Part shown: positions 56,246 to 64,000 of the stretch, in pieces
Layout: each line of letters starts with the position of its first letter
How positions within the stretch are numbered: position 1 is the first letter of the stretch
Source: Clostridium akagii DSM 12554
GTDB taxonomy: Bacteria > Bacillota > Clostridia > Clostridiales > Clostridiaceae
Length of the DNA: 64,000 nt
NCBI RefSeq assembly: GCF_000686725.1
Contig: NZ_KK366009.1
Span: forward strand, 1-64,000
Direction of reading: 5' to 3'
Made by a program: the position numbers and the translations under genes
Notes under the pieces: model-generated
The model's database searches: none
Told to the model about the DNA's origin: nothing
What the model saw: the letters and a program-made list of their open reading frames with translations, nothing else

Positions 56246-56722
56246 ATGAGTGAAATTAGCAAGATGAATATTAAGTTTAAAGAAATTGATATAACAAATT
56301 ATCAGAAATGTATAGACCTTAAGTTAAGTGAAGAACAGAACAAATTTGTCGCATCCAATATGTTTTCTTTAGTCCAAGCGGCATATGAACCTAATTTATA
56401 TCCATTAGGTATTTACAATGAAAATATAATGATTGGTTTCATTTTATACGATTTTGATGTTGAACTGAAAGGATGGTCGATGAGCAGATTTATGGTAGAT
56501 GTGAAATATCAAAACCAAGGAATGGGGAAAGTGGCTTTACAAAAATTTATGAAATTTATTTTAAACAAATATGGTCATATACAACTTTATACAAGTGCTG
56601 AAGTTGATAATCCAGTTGCTATTGCTCTGTATTCGAAATTGGGTTTTGAAAAAAAAGAAGTGTTTAAATATGAATCGGGTGGAAGAACTTACAAAGAAGT
56701 CAGAATGATTGCTCAGCTTTAA
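56246..56722 (+). CDS. GNAT acetyltransferase, spermine/spermidine type
   Basis: A 158-aa protein: SLVQAAYEPNLYPLGIYNEN, GWSMSRFMVDVKYQNQGMGK (acetyl-CoA loop QNQGMGK) and NPVAIALYSKLGFEKKE. The opening and the SRFMVD strand resemble BltD/PaiA-type polyamine acetyltransferases. AAGGAG precedes the ATG. Polyamine acetylation is the best guess. Confidence 0.8.
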   Translation: MSEISKMNIKFKEIDITNYQKCIDLKLSEEQNKFVASNMFSLVQAAYEPNLYPLGIYNENIMIGFILYDFDVELKGWSMSRFMVDVKYQNQGMGKVALQKFMKFILNKYGHIQLYTSAEVDNPVAIALYSKLGFEKKEVFKYESGGRTYKEVRMIAQL

Positions 56723-56837
56723 TAGATCATTTCTGGAGAGAATATATTATACAAAATAAATATTATATTGAAATTTACCAGCACTGCTATAAGTTCCTTC
56801 CATATAATCCAATCTAGAGGAAAGGAAAAAATATCTT

Positions 56838-57590
56838 ATGTTAGAAAAAATTGATTTGAAAATACTAGCCGCTATGTTTAGGAAAAATAATAATGATGAA
56901 ATACATTATGAATTTGTTCGTGCTCCATTTTTAGAAGAGATAAATAGAGGTAATTGTACGGAAATTATTAAAACAAATAATTTGGTGCAGGTTTTGACGG
57001 CAATGGCTTATCATAATGATTTTCAGCAGTCGCCAGTTCAGATAGATCTTAAGGTAGGTATGAATTTAATTGAATTTATAACCGTGCCAACAGTTAGGTT
57101 GATACCAAGTATTTTTGAAAAGGTTAGGGCTTTTACATATAATAAAAAGTTTTATGGCGTGTGGGCAAGTAATCTACGTCCAGAAGCAAAATTAGCATAT
57201 GAGCAATTATGTAAAGAAAATAATATAGATAGCAGCCTTAAATCAATATTTAGGGATAATAATCATAGAAATAGCCCACTCCATCAGCAAAGGGGAATAG
57301 CAATTGAAATAAAAACACAAGAATATATAGAAAACATGCATGATAGTCTAAATGATAACTTTATTATTTATTTACTATCTGAATGCAATAAAAATAATGG
57401 GGATTTTGGACTTCCTTTATCGGGTTGGAGAATAGATGAAATAGAAAATTGTAAACACTTTTCAAATTTAAAAAAGGTTTTTAATAGAGTATTTCTAGTT
57501 GGTTCAGGAGAAGAGTGGCAATCATCACATCTTATTGTTATGCAACCTAAAATACAAATGATTAACAACCTATTATTAAGTTATAGATAA
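56838..57590 (+). CDS. Protein of unknown function
   Basis: A 250-aa soluble protein without membrane spans or a signal peptide. I do not recognise a family. Visible features: a His-, Asn- and Arg-rich stretch (FRDNNHRNSPLHQQRG) in the middle, LPLSGWRIDEIE and a C-terminal VGSGEEWQSSHLIVMQP. Codon use and composition match the neighbours, and GGAAAGG lies upstream of the ATG, so it is probably real. A decayed scrap of about 24 codons (VQNRIWDKTEEVWFGKLEV) follows at 57610-57681. Confidence 0.55.
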   Translation: MLEKIDLKILAAMFRKNNNDEIHYEFVRAPFLEEINRGNCTEIIKTNNLVQVLTAMAYHNDFQQSPVQIDLKVGMNLIEFITVPTVRLIPSIFEKVRAFTYNKKFYGVWASNLRPEAKLAYEQLCKENNIDSSLKSIFRDNNHRNSPLHQQRGIAIEIKTQEYIENMHDSLNDNFIIYLLSECNKNNGDFGLPLSGWRIDEIENCKHFSNLKKVFNRVFLVGSGEEWQSSHLIVMQPKIQMINNLLLSYR

Positions 57591-57678
57591 ATATAGACTA
57601 TTTTAAGTTTGTTCAAAATCGTATTTGGGACAAAACTGAGGAAGTTTGGTTTGGAAAACTGGAGGTTAAAATTGATTT

Positions 57679-58173
57679 ATGAATAAAAAACATTATAAAT
57701 TGATTAAACTTAATAAAACAATAATGGTAGTTTTATTATGTTTAATTACTTTGTCTGTATTGGGGATTTATAAAGCTATTAATTATCAGAAAAATGCAAT
57801 TGAAGCGGGTACCAAGGAGACGATAAATAAGAAAAATAAAGATATTAGCATTTCTTATAGAATTACCTTTTTAAATAAAATAAGTGGTGTTAATTCTGAT
57901 ATTATAAATGCAGCTGTGCAAGGTATGTTTGATTACGAATCTAAGGAAGATAATATTTTTAAAAACAGAAGTAATGATTATGTACTTATTATGGATGCAA
58001 AAAAAACTTGGTGGGATACTTGGAAAGTGTATTTTGTTTCAAAGGAAAAAGAAACTGATACTTATCCTTCAATTGGATATAGTTTTGTTACTGTACAAAA
58101 ACAAAAATCCGGAGATTATAAAGGATTTATAATAAATTCTGGAGGTCCAATAATAAAAGCAGGTGCAAAGTAA
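57679..58173 (+). CDS. Membrane-anchored protein of unknown function
   Basis: A 164-aa protein with a basic N-terminus and one hydrophobic segment (about 14-33, IMVVLLCLITLSVLGIYKAI), then an outside domain of about 130 residues ending SFVTVQKQKSGDYKGFIINS. No lipobox. The ATG overlaps the stop of the preceding 24-codon scrap, and GGAGG lies upstream. Function unknown. Confidence 0.6.
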   Translation: MNKKHYKLIKLNKTIMVVLLCLITLSVLGIYKAINYQKNAIEAGTKETINKKNKDISISYRITFLNKISGVNSDIINAAVQGMFDYESKEDNIFKNRSNDYVLIMDAKKTWWDTWKVYFVSKEKETDTYPSIGYSFVTVQKQKSGDYKGFIINSGGPIIKAGAK

Positions 58174-58199
58174 TGAGTTTGATATAATGGGGTGATTAT

Positions 58200-58544
58200 A
58201 TGAAAGATTTTCCAGAGTTTATGAAGAATGAAAATAACCATATCAGCGGTAATCAGCAAAATACAAAAGATATTGATGGCTATTTTTTTCAGGGTAAAGA
58301 TGATAGTCAAATGGCTTTTTGGACATGTTATTCTGATAAAATTTCTAAAGAACATAAACACGAATTTGATGAGTATATGGTTTGTGTTTGTGGACAATAT
58401 ACTGTTACTATGAATGGAGTAGATTTTGTTTTAAATGCAGGTGATGAAATATTTATTCCAAAAGGTACAATGCAAGGTGGAAAATGCATTGCGGGTACAA
58501 GGACAATTCATGCGTTTGGAGGAAAAAGAATTCATGAAGACTAA
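58200..58544 (+). CDS. Cupin domain protein
   Basis: A 114-aa single cupin: KISKEHKHEFDEYMVCVCGQ (the HxH...E metal motif) and NAGDEIFIPKGTMQGGKCIA (second cupin motif), then RTIHAFGG with a further His. Such small cupins bind a metal and act as sensors, isomerases or dioxygenases; this one is not assignable. GGGGTG precedes the ATG. Confidence 0.78.
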   Translation: MKDFPEFMKNENNHISGNQQNTKDIDGYFFQGKDDSQMAFWTCYSDKISKEHKHEFDEYMVCVCGQYTVTMNGVDFVLNAGDEIFIPKGTMQGGKCIAGTRTIHAFGGKRIHED

Positions 58545-58612
58545 AATAGCAAATATTTTTAAATCCATATATTTAACCTGCGAATTGTTTGCAGAAATTG
58601 GGGGAGGGCATA

Positions 58613-59179
58613 ATGCGAAATATTTATGAAGAATGTCCGATATATAAAAATAACATAATAACATTAAGGCAAACAATGATGGATGATGCTGAGGAATTAT
58701 TAGAGTGTTATTCAGATGAAAAAGGAGTAATGTTTTTGAATTCTGATAATTGTGATGGAGATGATTTTCACTATACTACAATTGAAACAATGAAACAGGC
58801 AATCGAGTTTTGGGAGTTTTCGTATAAAAACAAATATTTTGTAAGATGGACAATAATTTTCAATGATACAAGGGAGAAAATTGGCACTATCGAAATGTTT
58901 CATAGAGTTGAAGAGGATGAATTTAATCACTATGGAGTACTTCGAATTGATCTGAAAACTAATTATGAAACAAAATTAGTTATTGAAAATATTTTAGAAA
59001 CTGTTAATGAAAATTTTTACGAGGTGTTTAATGTGGAAGCTATTCTTACAAAAGCAATTCCAGATGCTACTAATAGGATTCACTCACTATTAAAAAAAGG
59101 ATACAGACCAATTAATAGAAAATTTATGATATATAATGATTATTTCGTAAATAGAGAAAAACAGAAGGAAGTTATATAA
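58613..59179 (+). CDS. GNAT family N-acetyltransferase
   Basis: A 188-aa acetyltransferase-like protein: NNIITLRQTMMDDAEELLEC opens the fold, RWTIIFNDTREKIGTIEMFH gives the middle strands and ILTKAIPDATNRIHSLLKKG the end. The acetyl-CoA loop (about LKTNYETKL) has lost the usual R/QxxGxG pattern, so activity is doubtful. GGGGGAGG sets the ATG at 58613; upstream in-frame starts lie in the tail of the cupin transcript. Confidence 0.65.
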   Translation: MRNIYEECPIYKNNIITLRQTMMDDAEELLECYSDEKGVMFLNSDNCDGDDFHYTTIETMKQAIEFWEFSYKNKYFVRWTIIFNDTREKIGTIEMFHRVEEDEFNHYGVLRIDLKTNYETKLVIENILETVNENFYEVFNVEAILTKAIPDATNRIHSLLKKGYRPINRKFMIYNDYFVNREKQKEVI

Positions 59180-59300
59180 AAAAATCAAATTAATGTTATA
59201 ATTATAAAAACATTATAATAAGGGACACTAATAAATATGATAAAGATATAATTGAAATTAAAATACAAAAAGTTTATAATGATAGCTAGGCGGTGAATAA

Positions 59301-59681
59301 ATGGAAAGCGATAAAACATTTGAACTTTTAACCAAGATGTATGGACAAATCAATAATCGTTTTGACTCAATGGAAAAAAGTATGAGTGAAGTAAAGCATG
59401 ATATGGATAGTGTTAAACAAGATATAAAGAATATATATACTAAAATAGAAGTTGATATAGATGATAAGTTAAAATCCCTTGTGGATGGTTATAAAGTTAA
59501 TTACGAAATAACTGCTGAAATAAGATGTAAAGTTGAAGAAAATTCAAAAGGCATTTATGATTTAAATATGGGTTTATCAGAAATAAAAGATGATGTTAAT
59601 TATATTGCTAATAAAACTATTATACAGGATGGTAGGCTTAATAGACTAGACAAGGAAATTAAGAATCATTTAAACATATAG
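59301..59681 (+). CDS. Coiled-coil protein of unknown function
   Basis: A 126-aa hydrophilic protein, almost fully helical, with heptad-like spacing (YGQINNRFDSMEKSMSEVKH, DMDSVKQDIKNIYTKIE and INYIANK-like repeats). No membrane span or known domain. Similar small coiled-coil proteins are common in clostridia and in phage-related loci. AGGCGG lies upstream of the ATG and a terminator follows. Confidence 0.65.
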   Translation: MESDKTFELLTKMYGQINNRFDSMEKSMSEVKHDMDSVKQDIKNIYTKIEVDIDDKLKSLVDGYKVNYEITAEIRCKVEENSKGIYDLNMGLSEIKDDVNYIANKTIIQDGRLNRLDKEIKNHLNI

Positions 59682-59721
59682 AGTTACTGGACTAAGAGAA
59701 AAAGCAGTAGCAAACATAATT

Positions 59722-59777
59722 ATAAAGCTACAGAAAATTCGGGTGAATGCCAAGGATTCTGTAGCTTTATTTTTTTC
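59722..59777 (+). terminator. Terminator after the coiled-coil gene
   Basis: TAAAGCTACAGAA pairs with TTCTGTAGCTTTA, followed by a T-run. Confidence 0.85.
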
Positions 59778-59845
59778 AGAAAAAACAAATACAACATTAA
59801 GGATAAAATGTACAATAAGTTATATTACAACGAGAGGTGAGAATA

Positions 59846-60598
59846 ATGCAATTAAATAAAGGTAAAAAAACATTATCTTTTGATAAACATAAAATTAAAG
59901 CCATTTTAATTGATTCAGGTACAGTGTTAAATGCACCAGTGACCGGTGAATGGTTTATATCACCTAATTTTTTTAGCTATGTAGATAAAAAAAATTACAA
60001 TTCAATATCAGCCTCACAAAAGAGGCAAGCATTTATAAAAGCAGGAGAATATATTAGTGATCAAAATCTTATTATTAATGAAAAAGAAGAATACAAACAT
60101 TTTGTTGAATATTACAGGATATTTTCTAAGTACATGCCTCAATTACAACTACATAATAAACAGATACAAGCTATTGCCAAGGATTTGGTGTATAACTACT
60201 ACAAATATAGTTTTTATAAGGATGTTTTTAAGTTCATACCGGAATTAAGTAAAAAATACAAATTAGCAGTTGTATCAGATGCATGGCCATCACTTGAGAC
60301 TGTTTTTAGGAAAGCTAATTTAATGGAGTATTTTTCATCGTTTGTTATATCTTCAGTTAAGGGAGTGACAAAACCAAATGAGTTGATGTATAAGACAGCA
60401 CTTGAGGAACTTAAAATTTCTGCTGAAGAAGCCATCTTTATTGATGATAGTATAAAAAATTGTGATGGAGCAATAGAACTTGGTATTAGCTCATTTGTAT
60501 TGTGTAGAGATTGGAGAATATATATCTACAACAAGGTTACCCATAGAGACTATAATATTATTAGAAATCTAAAAGATGTTAGAAAACTATTAAATTAA
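59846..60598 (+). CDS. HAD-like hydrolase with altered motif I
   Basis: A 250-aa HAD-fold protein. Motif II is in LAVVSDAWPS, motif III in GVTKPNELMY and motif IV in IFIDDSIKNC. Motif I reads IDSGTVLN (Asp near 22): the nucleophile Asp is kept, but the second Asp of DxDxT, the general acid/base, is Gly. Catalysis may be weak or changed. GAGAGGTGAG sets the ATG at 59846. Substrate unknown. Confidence 0.75.
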   Translation: MQLNKGKKTLSFDKHKIKAILIDSGTVLNAPVTGEWFISPNFFSYVDKKNYNSISASQKRQAFIKAGEYISDQNLIINEKEEYKHFVEYYRIFSKYMPQLQLHNKQIQAIAKDLVYNYYKYSFYKDVFKFIPELSKKYKLAVVSDAWPSLETVFRKANLMEYFSSFVISSVKGVTKPNELMYKTALEELKISAEEAIFIDDSIKNCDGAIELGISSFVLCRDWRIYIYNKVTHRDYNIIRNLKDVRKLLN

Positions 60599-60684
60599 AT
60601 TATAGGCTTATTAGTGAATATTATTTATATATAATAGCTGCAATATACAACAGTTTCATGATACAATCAAATAGAGGTGAGCAA

Positions 60685-61125
60685 ATGGAGAACAAAGAGA
60701 GTAATTATTTACGTGAGTTAATCAGATTATTGGTAAGAGAATTAGGTATTTTAGAAAAGGGAGACTCAAACTGCTCAGGAGTTACCATATCACAATGTCA
60801 TGCTATTGTGGAGGTTGGAAGATCAGGAGAAATTTCATTAAATGAACTTTCTGAAATTTTAACTCTTGATAAAAGCACAATGAGTAGAACTATAAATAAA
60901 CTAGTGGAAGACGGTTTAGTAGCCAGGGAATTGCACCAAGAGGATAGAAGATATATAACCATAAAATTAACCCGTAGTGGAACAAAAATATTCGAAAATA
61001 TAGAAGCAACTATGGGGAAGTACTACAATGACATTTTTATGAATATTCAAGAGGATAAAAGGCAGCAGGTACTTGAGAGTTTAAAACTATTAACAAAAGC
61101 TGTAAATATAAACAAAAATTGTTAG
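60685..61125 (+). CDS. MarR family transcriptional regulator
   Basis: A 146-aa winged-helix regulator: GVTISQCHAIVEVGRSGEIS, LNELSEILTLDKSTMSRTIN (recognition helix), DGLVARELHQEDRRYITIKL (wing with the typical DRR). GAGGTG precedes the ATG at 60685. It lies 12 bases before the arsenite methyltransferase gene, so it probably controls that operon in place of the usual ArsR. SNCSG near the N-terminus offers one Cys that might sense a metalloid or oxidant; this is speculation. Confidence 0.87.
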   Translation: MENKESNYLRELIRLLVRELGILEKGDSNCSGVTISQCHAIVEVGRSGEISLNELSEILTLDKSTMSRTINKLVEDGLVARELHQEDRRYITIKLTRSGTKIFENIEATMGKYYNDIFMNIQEDKRQQVLESLKLLTKAVNINKNC

Positions 61126-61137
61126 GAGGAGTAATCT

Positions 61138-61944
61138 ATGAAGGTTAATATTAAAAATGAAGTGAAATCATATTATGGAAATATAGCTAAACGAGTAAAT
61201 TCTAAATCCAAAAACGCATGTGGGTGTGGAAGTGATACTACAAATAATTCAAAATTATATACAAAAGATTTTATTCAAGGATTACCAGATGAAGTTGTTA
61301 ATGCTTCACTTGGATGTGCAAACCCTGTTGTACTTGCAAATCCACAAAAGGGAGAAGTTGTTTTAGATTTAGGAAGTGGTGGTGGAATTGACGTATTCAT
61401 TTCATCTAAATATGTAGGCGAAACAGGAAAAGTTTATGGTCTTGATATGACAGATGAAATGCTTAAATTAGCCAATGATAATAAAGAAAAAATTGGAGTA
61501 AACAATGTACAATTTATAAAAGGATACATTGAAGATATTCCACTTAATAATGAAACCATAAACGTTGTTACATCAAATTGTGTTATAAACCTTTGTGAAA
61601 GTAAAGAAGATGCTTTAAGGGAAGCTTACAGAGTATTAAAAAAGGGTGGAAGGCTTGCAATTGCTGATGTTGTTATGCTTAAAGATATACCGGAAAGTAT
61701 AAAGCAGAGTGTAGAAATGTGGGTAGGTTGCATTGCAGGTGCATTACCAGTTAAAGAGTATAATAGAATCCTTGCAAAGATAGGGTTTAAAGATATTGAA
61801 ATTACGCCAGTAAATATATATACAAAGGAAATTATAGAAGATATAGCTAAGCAGAAAAACTTAGGTGATGTATATAGTAAAATAGACTCTGATCTTGTTG
61901 ACGGAGCTTTTGCAGGAGCACATGTGAAGGCATATAAGCTCTAA
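61138..61944 (+). CDS. arsM: Arsenite S-adenosylmethionine methyltransferase
   Basis: A 268-aa ArsM. VVLDLGSGGGIDVFISSKYV is the SAM motif. The cysteines expected for As(III) binding are present: LGCANPV (near 59), SNCVINL (near 147) and VGCIAGAL (near 198), plus an N-terminal CGCG (28-31). The enzyme methylates arsenite to mono-, di- and trimethyl forms. GGAGG lies close to the ATG, 12 bases after the MarR gene. The neighbouring GNAT gene fits an organoarsenical resistance unit. Confidence 0.88.
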   Translation: MKVNIKNEVKSYYGNIAKRVNSKSKNACGCGSDTTNNSKLYTKDFIQGLPDEVVNASLGCANPVVLANPQKGEVVLDLGSGGGIDVFISSKYVGETGKVYGLDMTDEMLKLANDNKEKIGVNNVQFIKGYIEDIPLNNETINVVTSNCVINLCESKEDALREAYRVLKKGGRLAIADVVMLKDIPESIKQSVEMWVGCIAGALPVKEYNRILAKIGFKDIEITPVNIYTKEIIEDIAKQKNLGDVYSKIDSDLVDGAFAGAHVKAYKL

Positions 61945-61975
61945 AAGTTCGATAATAATAGAGGAGGGAATACAA

Positions 61976-62476
61976 ATGGATTATAATATTAAGGAAATGA
62001 CTGAGACTGATTGGCAGGGAGTAGTAAAGGTTTATTCAGAAGGTATAAATACAGGTAAAGCTACATTTCAAACTGAGTTACCAAGCTTAGAAGAATGGGA
62101 TGATAGTCATATTAAAACTTGCAGGCTAGTAGCACATTTGGGTAATATAGTAATTGGTTGGTGTGCATTAAGCCCAACTTCTAGCAGATGTGTTTACGCA
62201 GGAGTTGCGGAAGTTAGCATATATATAGGGGAAGAATATAGAGGAAAAGGCATAGGAAAGGCACTGCTAACCAATTTAGTTAAATTATCTGAAGAAAATG
62301 GATTTTGGACTTTGCAATCAGGAATAATTAAAGAAAACCTAGGTAGCATAGTTTTACATAAAAGCTGCGGGTTTAGAGAAATAGGAATAAGAGAAAAAAT
62401 AAGTAAAATGAGTAGTGGTGAGTGGCATGATGTGATTTTAATGGAGCGAAGAAGCAAGATAATTGGAAGAGATTAA
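61976..62476 (+). CDS. Phosphinothricin N-acetyltransferase family protein (ArsN1-like)
   Basis: A 166-aa GNAT: YNIKEMTETDWQGVVKVYSE, EGINTGKATFQTELP, VSIYIGEEYRGKGIGKALLT (acetyl-CoA loop near 88) and ENLGSIVLHKSCGFREIGIR. The GIATFET-like opening and the C-terminal LHKxxGF segment are typical of the phosphinothricin acetyltransferase family, which includes ArsN1, the arsinothricin-detoxifying enzyme. The place right after arsM supports the arsenic role, but phosphinothricin or methionine-sulfoximine acetylation is equally possible. GAGGAGGG precedes the ATG. Confidence 0.8.
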   Translation: MDYNIKEMTETDWQGVVKVYSEGINTGKATFQTELPSLEEWDDSHIKTCRLVAHLGNIVIGWCALSPTSSRCVYAGVAEVSIYIGEEYRGKGIGKALLTNLVKLSEENGFWTLQSGIIKENLGSIVLHKSCGFREIGIREKISKMSSGEWHDVILMERRSKIIGRD

Positions 62477-62596
62477 CAACAAAGCAATGTAATTTCAAAA
62501 ACATATAAAAATAACTTCAATATTGAAAGATGGAAAAAAATGTAATTAATAAATTAATCAACCTTTTTTATAATTTGGTATTTTCAAAAAAACATG

Positions 62597-62623
62597 TAAA
62601 GTTATATCAATTTATGTCGAAAA
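62597..62623 (+). promoter_or_regulatory. Sigma-D (motility) type promoter
   Basis: TAAA, a 15-base spacer and GTCGAAAA match the consensus TAAA-N15-GCCGATAA. It lies 57 bases before the chemoreceptor start, the right kind of gene for this sigma factor. Confidence 0.55.
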
Positions 62624-62679
62624 ATAACATATCATGATATATAATATACATGAGCCGAATGTGAAGTGGGGGGATAATA

Positions 62680-64000
62680 ATGAAAATAAATTTAAATAGT
62701 ATCCGGAGTAAATTAATTCTTAGTTTAGTATCAATTTGTGTGATTCCACTAATTATATTAGGTGTTGGTTCATATATTCAATCAAAATCAATTCTTAGTC
62801 AAAAATTAACGGTGACAAGCGTGCAAACGCTTACGGAAGTAAATGATGGTTTATCTTCATATTTTGGTGGATTTAAAGAGATGGTTTCAACCATGTCCAG
62901 TAATTATGATTTCATTAATATTGACTCAAGTAATAATTTAATAGGCGTACCGGATCTGCTAAAAGGTATAAAAGAGAGTAATTCGGATATATTTAGTACT
63001 TATTATGGAACCGAGAGTGGAAAATTCAACATATATCCAAGTAAAGAAATGCCAGCTGGATATAGTGCAACAGTAAGGCCTTGGTATAAAATGGCGTTAG
63101 AACATAAGGGCAAAGTGATAGTAACACTACCTTTTAAAGATGCTCAAACAGGTCAAAATGTTGTTTCTTTGGCAAAAACAGTTGAAAAAGATGGTAAAGT
63201 AATTGGCGTTGCAGCCATGAATATCTCATTAAATACACTTGTAAATAAAATATCTGCGAAGAAAGTTGGAACTTCAGGTTATATTTTTATTTCTGATGTA
63301 AATGGGAATATTATTGCTCACCCTGAAAAAAGCCTTATTGGTACAAATCAAGCATCTAAACTATCATTTTGGAATCAGGCTAAATCTAGTAATAATGGAT
63401 TTGTTGCATATACATACAATGGTTCAAAAAAATTCGGATTATATCAGACAAATAGTCTCACGGGCTGGAAATTAGTAGCAACATTAGCCAACAGTGAATT
63501 AACTAATGATACAAATTCAATACTCTATGTTACATTATTGGTACTAGTAGTAATGGGATTACTTGCAACATTTATGGCTTTTATATTAAGTAAAGGAATA
63601 TCCCAAAATATCAAAAAGCTAAAAGAAGTATTTGCCAAAGCTTCAGATGGTGATTTAACCGTAGATATAAGTGTATCCACAAAAGACGAATTCAAAGATT
63701 TGTCTATATCATTTAATTCTATGATGAAAAACATATCAAATCTTATGAATAGTGTTACAAAGTCATCGAACACGGTGCTAGATACATCTACAAGTCTTGC
63801 AAGTATGTCAGAGGAAGTAACGGCATCAATTAGTGAAGTCGCAAAGGCAATAGAGGATGTTGCTAATGGAGCAACGGAACAGGCACAAAATGCTCAAAAG
63901 GGAGTATCATCCATGGAGAATTTATCAAGCAAATTAGATAAAATTAGTATAAACTCCAATGAAATGGATGAAATTTCAAATGATACTAAAGATTTGGGAT
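62680..64000 (+). CDS. Methyl-accepting chemotaxis protein, 3' truncated by window
   Basis: The frame is open to the end of the window, giving 440 residues. TM1 is at about 10-30 (LILSLVSICVIPLIILGVGS), followed by an extracytoplasmic double-Cache (dCache_1) ligand domain (about 35-275) with YSATVRPWYKMALEHKGKVI and SGYIFISDVNGNIIAHPE. TM2 is at about 280-300, then HAMP (about 303-355) and the beginning of the signalling coiled coil with ASMSEEVTASISEVAKAIED. GGGGGG precedes the ATG at 62680. Such receptors commonly sense amino acids or small organic ligands. Confidence 0.92.
   Translation, partial: MKINLNSIRSKLILSLVSICVIPLIILGVGSYIQSKSILSQKLTVTSVQTLTEVNDGLSSYFGGFKEMVSTMSSNYDFINIDSSNNLIGVPDLLKGIKESNSDIFSTYYGTESGKFNIYPSKEMPAGYSATVRPWYKMALEHKGKVIVTLPFKDAQTGQNVVSLAKTVEKDGKVIGVAAMNISLNTLVNKISAKKVGTSGYIFISDVNGNIIAHPEKSLIGTNQASKLSFWNQAKSSNNGFVAYTYNGSKKFGLYQTNSLTGWKLVATLANSELTNDTNSILYVTLLVLVVMGLLATFMAFILSKGISQNIKKLKEVFAKASDGDLTVDISVSTKDEFKDLSISFNSMMKNISNLMNSVTKSSNTVLDTSTSLASMSEEVTASISEVAKAIEDVANGATEQAQNAQKGVSSMENLSSKLDKISINSNEMDEISNDTKDLG

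Overview
The window is very AT-rich and has strong AGGAGG-type ribosome binding sites, a clostridial-style GGGtGRT protein pair and many small clostridial families. It most likely comes from a Clostridium of the solventogenic (C. beijerinckii-like) group; the species is an inference.

Bases 1-25140 hold the 3' part of a large biosynthetic cluster, all on the + strand: an NRPS cut by the window edge (E-C-A-PCP plus a half condensation domain), a free-standing malonyl transferase, two PKS proteins with the same layout (KS-DH-KR-ACP, no built-in AT), a phytoene-desaturase-like flavoenzyme, a PKS-NRPS hybrid (KS-ACP-C-A-PCP-E) and an O-methyltransferase. My reading is a trans-AT assembly line. It adds glycine (A-domain code close to the Gly code), extends it by two alkene-forming PKS modules and one unreduced PKS module, and then adds a Glu-like residue. 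The final epimerization domain has lost its catalytic histidine and no thioesterase is visible, so release is the main open question. An ABC-2 exporter operon behind a repeated palindromic operator follows (25.8-29.6 kb).

Bases 25.1-31.7 kb also hold decayed mobile DNA: an IS66 transposase scrap, an IS3 orfA, an IS3 orfB on the other strand, and a group II intron remnant next to that orfB. From 31.7 to 35.5 kb lies a BmrCD-like pair of ABC exporters with a promoter and a terminator-like leader hairpin. From 35.5 to 39 kb are small genes, a manganese catalase pseudogene, a trinucleotide microsatellite, a holin-like protein, a DUF3189/YmaF chimera and tRNA-Leu(CAA). The well-kept GGGtGRT pair is at 39.2-40.9 kb.

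Bases 41-62.5 kb are an accessory region of short single genes: GNAT acetyltransferases, methyltransferases, DJ-1/PfpI proteins, hydrolases, a cupin and a metalloprotease. Broken genes are mixed among them (GyrI-like, DHFR-like, HIT, alpha/beta hydrolase, a partial copy of a metallo-beta-lactamase-fold gene). Two units stand out: a PadR-controlled flavodoxin/ferredoxin operon on the - strand with a perfect 20-bp inverted repeat at its promoter, and a MarR-ArsM-GNAT cluster likely dealing with arsenic. A gene fusing a sugar-epimerase-type SDR to a zinc peptidase is at 52.2-53.8 kb. The window ends inside a chemoreceptor gene with a sigma-D-like promoter.
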